Shown here in pieces: positions 58,091 to 64,000 of a stretch of DNA of 64,000 nt (the stretch's first letter is position 1; each line of letters opens with the position of its first letter). The notes beneath the pieces were generated by a model. It saw only the letters and a list, made by a program, of their open reading frames with translations, ran no database searches and had not been told where the DNA came from. Position numbers and translations under genes: made by a program. This stretch comes from Candidula unifasciata (Eukaryota > Mollusca > Gastropoda > Stylommatophora > Geomitridae). The stretch spans positions 42,505-106,504 of the forward strand of contig CAJHNH020002484.1 of assembly GCA_905116865.2 (NCBI GenBank), in the 5' to 3' direction.

Positions 58091-58284
58091 TTCCCACATT
58101 CTGTCTGATACTTTCATTTCTAACTTTGTCTTGGATGGTTAACCAGTTAGTTGGCAGCTTTTCCCAGGCATCTAATTTGGTGTTAATTTTTCCTGTTATG
58201 TAAGCCATTGATTTATATAATGTCCCAGTCTGGCAATGGTAGCACAGTGTTGGTAGTTGGATCCTCTTCTAACTTGAAGTATAG

Positions 58285-58430
58285 AGGTTTACCAGAGAGA
58301 TTGTCAGACTTCTCCGTGTCTTCAGTTATGCCACACACGCGCGGTGTCTATTTTCAGCAGCCAGTGCAGAATTCATGTACCAGTTCTGCCAGTTGCAGTA
58401 TGATTATATTTTCATCAGAATGAGCACAAG
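58285..58430 (-). mobile_element. RH-LINE terminal fragment, strongly decayed
   Basis: The minus strand has pieces YNHTATGRTGT and LHWLLKIDTARVWH, in the order of [24 protein letters not shown]. Confidence 0.5.
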
Positions 58431-58618
58431 TTGTTTTGGTTACTCACTAGTGCTTATTTTTATAAATACTTGATGTCTTATGAAATAAAAAGCAGGCAAT
58501 ATAGTTTCTTCTTTTTTGTTTTCCAGATTTCCAAGCACAGAATCCTGAAGTTTTATAAATACAGAAGGAAACAGTTTACAAGATTTTCTTATTCAGACAG
58601 TACGAGTTCCAAAAGAAA

Positions 58619-59458
58619 ATGTTGTGCTTGCCCAAGTTGTGTAACCCAACAAATGCCAAGTATTTGCTGTCCTGTTTGAACCGTGTATCAAATCAGGGTT
58701 TGGATCCTGTGCTGTCATCAAGTACAGCAGTTAGAGCAGGATGCCTGACTCGGCTGAAGCTAGGTCACAGCTCCCTACATACATCACGTAAACAGGGAAT
58801 TATGGGTTGTACATCGTTCAGTTTCAATGATTACCCCTGTAAACAAGGGAATGTCCAGATAGGACATTTTAGAACCATCTTCCCATTTTCTACATCCACA
58901 AAATGTATGCAGGAAAATCTGGCAAACACAAATACGCTGCTTGAAGAAGTCAAAGCAAAAGAGTATATAACTGTATATTTTAACAGCAGATTAAAATATA
59001 TTCGCTTCTTTTGCACACTGTCTAAGTTGTCGACTATCGTCTTTGTTGCTGGAACACCAATAACCTTAGCAGCACTGCTAATGAACATAATTTCACAGAA
59101 TAGTGCTTTGGGTGCATTATTTACAATGGGGTTTTACTCATTTCTGTTCACTGGACAGAGTTACTTGATGATGTCAAAAATAATATGCAAGATTATGATC
59201 AGTGAGGATGAGAGCTATGCGAAAATATCTCATTTAAATGTGTTTGGTAAGCGGCGGGATGTTTATGTGAAAGTCTCCGACATTGTGCCAGTTACTGGCT
59301 CGATATATGATAAAAAACTACTTGTAGTGCAATTTAAGGGAAGTTCTAAGAAGCTGTTCTTGCTTCCAAATGCTGGCGGAGACGACTCAGACTTTGAAAC
59401 TTTAGACATGTTGTTTTCTGGAGCTGTTGTGAGCAAGGAGGATAAGCCTCAAATTTAA
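58619..59458 (+). CDS. TMEM186: TMEM186-like protein, 279 aa
   Basis: A single open exon, with an acceptor-like TTTTGTTTTCCAG at 58514-58526 suggesting an upstream non-coding exon. The N-terminal 100 residues are basic and Ser/Thr/Asn-rich, as expected for a mitochondrial presequence. Two hydrophobic segments follow (LSTIVFVAGTPITLAALLMN, about 137-157; ALGALFTMGFYSFLFTGQSY, about 164-183). Then KISHLNVFGKRRDVYVKVSD and IVPV (about 207-230) resembles the SHL-x-x-WG-x-R-x-D block of TMEM186 and related proteins, followed by a beta-rich end. TMEM186 in vertebrates is an inner-membrane factor of complex I assembly (about 213 aa). TMEM70 and TMEM223 are related alternatives. Stop TAA at 59456-59458. 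Assignment by remembered motif only. Confidence 0.65.
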   Translation: MLCLPKLCNPTNAKYLLSCLNRVSNQGLDPVLSSSTAVRAGCLTRLKLGHSSLHTSRKQGIMGCTSFSFNDYPCKQGNVQIGHFRTIFPFSTSTKCMQENLANTNTLLEEVKAKEYITVYFNSRLKYIRFFCTLSKLSTIVFVAGTPITLAALLMNIISQNSALGALFTMGFYSFLFTGQSYLMMSKIICKIMISEDESYAKISHLNVFGKRRDVYVKVSDIVPVTGSIYDKKLLVVQFKGSSKKLFLLPNAGGDDSDFETLDMLFSGAVVSKEDKPQI

Positions 59459-59574
59459 TCTTATATTTCTGCGTCATCTTTCTGCCCCCTTGAAAATGCG
59501 GGCTGCCACATTGTGGTTTACAGCTAGGTAACGATATTTGCATGTTTTCAGCCCAACACATCCAATTTCTTTAG

Positions 59575-60035
59575 CTTCTTTATGTTCACCAGCTGTAAAC
59601 CCTGGCAGAAAATTCCGGCCATTCAACCACTTCTGGATTTTGGTTATATTCCAGAACTTGAGTTTTGCGTGCACATCCATTTTACAGATCTTGCTTATTT
59701 AGTATGCAGACTGTTGGTTCCTCGCCTCTCAGACAGATGCACTCAGAATTTAAAGGAAACATCCCTAATTAGTCACCTTGTATGACATGCTTGTTAAAGG
59801 GTAGTGAGTCTGCCCCCCCCCACCCCCCGTTCTTCTCCTGCCCCCCCCCCCTCCTTTAACCTTTGCCCTAATGGGGTCCCGGAACCCACAGGGGGGACAT
59901 CCAGTTTCAACAGATTCCAAGTCAGTCGCCTTTTACAACAAACTTGTTAGAGGGGCAGTGGGTCTCCCCTCCACCCCCCACTCCACACCCCCCCCCCCCC
60001 TCCCTAAAAGCGGTAGTGGAATCCACAAGGGCTAA
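59575..60035 (+). repeat. SINE-A copy plus a second SINE-A 3' part
   Basis: The full copy runs from TTCACCAGCTGTAAACCCTG to GGGTCCCGGAACCCACAGG (about 59895). A second 3' half follows (GTCAGTCGCCTTTTACAACA to ATCCACAAGGG). Both contain poly-C runs just before their ends. This lies 115 bp after the stop of the TMEM186-like gene, probably in its 3' UTR or flank. Confidence 0.8.
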
Positions 60036-60230
60036 TCTCTTTTTTTGTGTGTGATAGGTAGCTTACCCTGCTAAAGAATTGTTCAGGTATATGATGAAAC
60101 GTCGTATTTCTTCTTCTGTGTCATTTGCTCTCTCCTTCTTTGTCTGTCTCATCTCTCAGTCTTCTTTCCACACTCTCACACACTTGCTTACATACAAAAT
60201 GTAAACATAGCTAATACCAGACTTGTTCAA

Positions 60231-60312
60231 ATATACCACAGAGGTACCAAAAATGGACAACAAATGGACAAAAATATACCACAGAGGTACCAAAAATGGA
60301 CAACACAGGAAG
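60231..60312. repeat. Tandem duplication of about 41 bp
   Basis: ATACCACAGAGGTACCAAAA ATGGACAAC occurs at about 60233 and 60274. Confidence 0.85.
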
Positions 60313-60319
60313 TCAAGAA

Positions 60320-61650
60320 ATGAAGATGTCCAAAAGAAGGGGTGTTTTGATGAGAAAAGCTAAAGATGCTGTACCGGATTTTATTCATGATAGTGTTAAG
60401 ATCGCAAAGGAAAGAACAGAATGGAGTTAAGACTTTGAGCCCAACATGTAAATGGACATGTGCAGTGTCAGCGTCTGTCTCATTCATTAAGTGCCAAAAC
60501 CGAACTCAGTTGTGGATAATGGTGACAAAATATAGAGCCTGTTAATACACTTCCCTGATTCATAGATTGTACAGCTAGACTTTTCAGATAAGGGCAAAAT
60601 AATACAAGAGTTTTCACCATTGAAATTCCTCCAGCAGTAGCAGTTAAAGAATGGAAAATGATTGTCACATTCAGAGCAGCTAAGCAAAAGCTACATTTCA
60701 AAAGATGAAAAATACATATGATAAATTACTTTCATCGACTATCAGAAAAGGATAACTGAAATGTTGTGTTGAATCTGTGAATCTTCGAATTTCTGCTTCA
60801 CCATTCTCAAACAAAAACTGAGGATACACATGTATTCTGTCTAGATTCCACTACCTTTGACATATCATGGAAAGATACAAAACCAAACGAAAAGTATATC
60901 TGGGAGTTTCACTATATGACAAACGCAAACGAAACGTGAATGTTGCGGCTATGGAGCCTTCTTCAGCACATACATAGAATAGACAATACTACAGAAATAC
61001 ACTTATCTTCGTGTCTGGTGGCAGCCAGGTTGAGGTCAAGACAATAGTCTGGCAAGTCACATGGGGCCTAGAAAATAAATATCCTGGGATGATCCAGGGG
61101 CCCTTTGATATATCAATTTTGGATTTCCTTGCCAGGTGGTTTAAAAGCGAAAAAGCCATTCTTGTGGCATTCTATTATGTCTAAGTGAAAGGGCTGTCTG
61201 TGACTCACTGTCTGGGGATAGTGTTGACACATGTCCGAACCATTTGATCTGTTGTCTCTTGATGTAGTTTAGCATTGGTTCTGTCCCAACTTCTTTCCTG
61301 AAATCGTCACTTTCAACCATGTCTCTTCTAGTTACATTTAGAATTTATTATAGACATGTCATTTCAGTTTTTCTTTTGTGGTTAATGGCCATGTTTGACA
61401 GTGCTTACACAATGCTGGTGTAAGGACTGTATTGAATAGCGCTCTTTTGGTGTCCATTTTTACATGTTTGTTTTTCAAAATTGGTGGCATTTCATGCAAC
61501 AAAATTTAAGCTCTGTCGACCTGAAGGTTCAGTTAGATTTCAGACATCCAACTCAGTCATGGTTGCATATCCACTAGAAATTTGCCTGCTGCCTGACTGT
61601 TTAAGGTTCAAATCCATATTTAGGTGAGGGGGTGGGGGGGGGGGGGTCTC
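60320..61650. other. Intergenic stretch without a recognisable gene
   Basis: No ORF over about 75 codons. A segment near 60885-60975 (AAACGTGAATGTTGCGGCTA) resembles one near 30798-30842 (AAGTGAACGTTACGGCTAGA) and may be a shared repeat. Confidence 0.4.
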
Positions 61651-61654
61651 CATA

Positions 61655-61880
61655 GCAAAATGGTCGAGCAGTCTATAGGTCATGGGCTGATTTCACAGCT
61701 GTATTGTTCGGTTCACCAGTGCGATATTTACAGAGACCCTGATATTGCCGCTAGAGCTATGATTTTCATCCTTTGTGCATTGCTGTCAGCCTTCAGTTCT
61801 TCAGAGAGAGAGAGAGAGAGAGAGAGACTGAGCTATATGGGATAAAACGTGGTGCAATAAAATTGATCCTCTTGACTTTA
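61655..61880 (+). repeat. SINE-F copy with internal (GA)n
   Basis: CCATAGCAAAATGGTCGAGC head, GCCGCTAGAGCTATGATTTT, a GA run at about 61802-61827, and ACTGAGCTATATGGGATAAA end. Confidence 0.65.
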
Positions 61881-61904
61881 ACCTTTTTTCAGGCAGAAAG
61901 TTTG

Positions 61905-62065
61905 CAAAATTCACAGTAATTCCCATCTCAGCCAGCCTCAAATGGATACCAGGTAATATCCTAGCAAGTAAAGACAGCTGACGTGATGTTTACCATATCA
62001 CCCTTTAATTGCCAGTTGGTCTCTAAAAAATCTGACAAAATTACATAAAAGTCCTTGTAAGGACT
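61905..62065 (+). repeat. SINE-E 3' part
   Basis: CAGCCTCAAATGGATACCAG, TCCTAGCAAGTAAAGACAGC and CAGTTGGTCTCTAAAAAATC. Confidence 0.65.
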
Positions 62066-62069
62066 AAGC

Positions 62070-63400
62070 ACTATTACATCCTAGAAGCCAAGTCAGAGCG
62101 GAAAAACGTGTCGAGAAATAGAACCAGACATAACCAATCAGAAAATGGGAATCACAAGACGAGCTGATAGGACAGAACTAAAATGCAATATACAGATGTG
62201 TCCTACCATAGTCAAGAACGAAAAAAGAGACACAATTAAGAAATAGAAGACCCTTGCCTCCGGATACAACAACATCAGGTATAGAACAACTTTATACAAG
62301 TGAGAAACAACATCAGTCAAACCGTTTAGAACAACATAACCAAATGGAACCGAAGGAAACCATATTCAAACAATTCAAACCTAATAAAGATCACAAATAT
62401 AGGTATCAGCTACACAGCTAAAAATGCCTGAACGTGATCATATTATTCTATTTCTTTTTTCAAGCAAGCAGGCAAGCAAAAAATCTGCCTAGCACTATTT
62501 GCGATATGCCGAAGGTGTGTAAAGAGTCCTTGACCTCAAAGAATATTTGAACTTACAACCAACACCGACGCTTGCCAGTCACTGATCTAATTTGGGCTGG
62601 GTTTTTTTTTTAATGTTAAAAATATATGTTAATGAATCTGTTACAAATTGATGAAGCTGTGTACTGCTTTTTAAAAATAAATTTGTATGGTTGCATATCG
62701 TTCTCAGGAGGGTTGATAAGGGACAGCAGAAAAGTCACCAGAATGGTTAATTTTTGCCTCTCTGGAAGTAATGTTTTGCTTCTCTATTCCTATCTCCCTT
62801 CTCTTCCTCTCTCTCTCTCTTACTCTCTCTCTCTCTCTCTCAAGTATAAAGGGTTAGAGACTCAGTGGAGGGAGACTATATTGAAGCAGAGAGAGAGAGA
62901 GAAAGACTTGGATTGAATCAGAGAGCATATCTCTGTGTGACATACACACTCCAACAGAATCAGTGTTTGAGTCAGCTCTCCCTGTCTACTTCAGTTTTTA
63001 ATTCTCTCTTTCTGTACTTCAATTTTGGAGTTCTCTCCCCCTCTGCTCCCACTGCCATTTCTAGTTAATCTTTGTCTCTCTGGCCCAGTCTGTTTATGTA
63101 TATGTGTGTGCATGTATATGTGTGTGCATGTATATATGTGTGACGGAGTTAGTGAGTAGGTGAGTGTGTGCATATTTTTCAATGCTTTTGGACTTTCCTT
63201 GATATTCCTATTATGCATACTGTTTTATGAACATAACATGCTTTATTGATAAAATACAATTGACGTGCAAAAGAAGTGTGTTTAGAAAGGCGAAATGTAG
63301 CAGGGGCCTGCCTGCCTAATTAGCGACCCTTTGAAAATAAAGTTTCTTCATTCGTTTGTTCCTTGTTCCAGATTTTCATTTTCGTTCTCTCTCAATCCTT
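62070..63400. other. Intergenic stretch
   Basis: Contains short CT and GA runs (62805-62842, 62887-62903) and GTGTGTGCATGTATATGT repeats near 63100-63140. No supported gene. Confidence 0.4.
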
Positions 63401-63402
63401 TG

Positions 63403-64000
63403 CACTCCTGAAGTTAACCTGGTCAACAAATGCAGCATTATCATACAGTGTGTCCTGAAGTTAACCTGGTCAACAAATGCAGCATTATCATACAGTGTGT
63501 CCTGAAGTTAACCTGGTCAACAAATGCAGCATTATCATAGTGTCCTGAAGTTAACCTGGTCAACAAATGCAGCATTATCATAGTGTCCTGAAGTTAACCT
63601 GGTGTCCTGAAGTCCTAACCTGGTCAACTGGTCAACAAATGCATGTGCATTATCAACAAATAGCATATCATGTGTGTCCTGAAGTTAACCTGGTCAACAA
63701 ATGCAGCATTATCATACAGTGTGTCCTGAAGTAACCTGTCAACAAAAGTCATACAACCTGAAGTTAACACAATGCAGCATTATCATAGTGTCCTGAAGTT
63801 AACCTGGTCAACAAATGCAGCATTATCATACAATGTGTCCTGAAGTTAACCTGGTCAACAAATGCAGCATTATCATACAATGTGTCCTGAAGTTAACCTG
63901 GTCAACAAATGCAGCATTATCATACAATGTGTCCTGAAGTTAACCTGGTCAACAAATGCAGCATTATCATAGTGTCCTGAAGTTAACCTGGTCAACAAAT
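63403..64000 (+). repeat. 47-bp tandem array running off the window, with a scrambled middle
   Basis: Units CCTGAAGTTAACCTGGTCAA to ATTATCATACAGTGTGT (47 bp), plus a 43-bp variant lacking four bases near the end. Regular at 63405-63600 and 63780-64000. Between them units are truncated, duplicated internally (GGTCAACTGGTCAACAAATG) or joined abnormally. Confidence 0.95.

Noticed and set aside
60880..60980. Possible Penelope-like element end (AAACG..A.CGTGAATGTTGCGGCTATGG.GCCTTCTTCAGCA) shared with 30798-30842
   Set aside because: The phrase recalls Penelope-type termini, but there is no reverse transcriptase, no hammerhead core I can confirm, and only about 45 bp of similarity.

Overview
This is a 64 kb window of a repeat-rich, moderately AT-rich animal genome. 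Genes are split by GT-AG introns of about 1.5-3 kb, and most of the sequence is intron or intergenic DNA filled with degenerate SINEs, 3' fragments of non-LTR retrotransposons, MITEs, minisatellites and long microsatellites. A lophotrochozoan, most likely a gastropod mollusc, is the best guess. The RTE element resembles the SR2 type I remember from Schistosoma, and the hAT MITEs resemble SPIN, which has been reported from a pond snail among other animals. The organism call is inference.

Four protein-coding genes can be supported. (1) The last four exons of a plus-strand gene (748-7241) give the C-terminal 208 residues of an unrecognised protein with a helical segment and an Arg/Gly-rich segment. 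(2) A minus-strand gene (17982-22402, three exons, 228 aa) encodes an unrecognised protein with two membrane segments and a cysteine cluster. (3) A complete minus-strand S-adenosylmethionine synthetase gene (35694-52576, eight exons, 409 aa) has every splice phase consistent. Its substrate-gating loop and two hallmark motifs are unusual, and a diverged frame-compatible copy of the gating-loop exon lies in intron 3. (4) A plus-strand TMEM186-like gene (58619-59458) has one coding exon. These four do not form a pathway together. The synthetase makes SAM in the cytosol, and a TMEM186 homologue would act in mitochondrial complex I assembly.

Layout. 1-9.5 kb: gene 1, SINEs, a 42-bp minisatellite. 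9.5-17.8 kb: LINE and SINE debris, a SPIN-like element swollen by an 18-bp minisatellite, a compact SPIN-like MITE, (GACA)n and a 23-bp minisatellite. 17.9-22.4 kb: the two-membrane-segment gene, with a (CCGA)n-(GACA)n-(GATA)n tract in its first intron. 22.4-35.6 kb: intergenic microsatellites, SINEs, LINE ends and a 36-bp minisatellite with long open frames. 35.7-52.6 kb: the synthetase gene, whose introns hold a piggyBac-like MITE, a foldback element, SINEs and tandem repeats next to splice acceptors. 53-58 kb: a minus-strand RNase H-bearing LINE abutting a plus-strand RTE element. 58.5-64 kb: the TMEM186-like gene, SINEs, then a 47-bp tandem array running off the window.

Repeat family names used below are mine. 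SINE-A: about 280 bp, TTCTT-start, the commonest family. SINE-C, D, E, F and G: tRNA-headed families. RH-LINE: non-LTR element with an RNase H domain and a terminal CPEC/CPMC cysteine motif. RTE-LINE: element ending in an FGH(I/V/L)(M/T)R...GR.RGR segment. Repeat boundaries are approximate (often +/-20 bp) because no alignment could be run.
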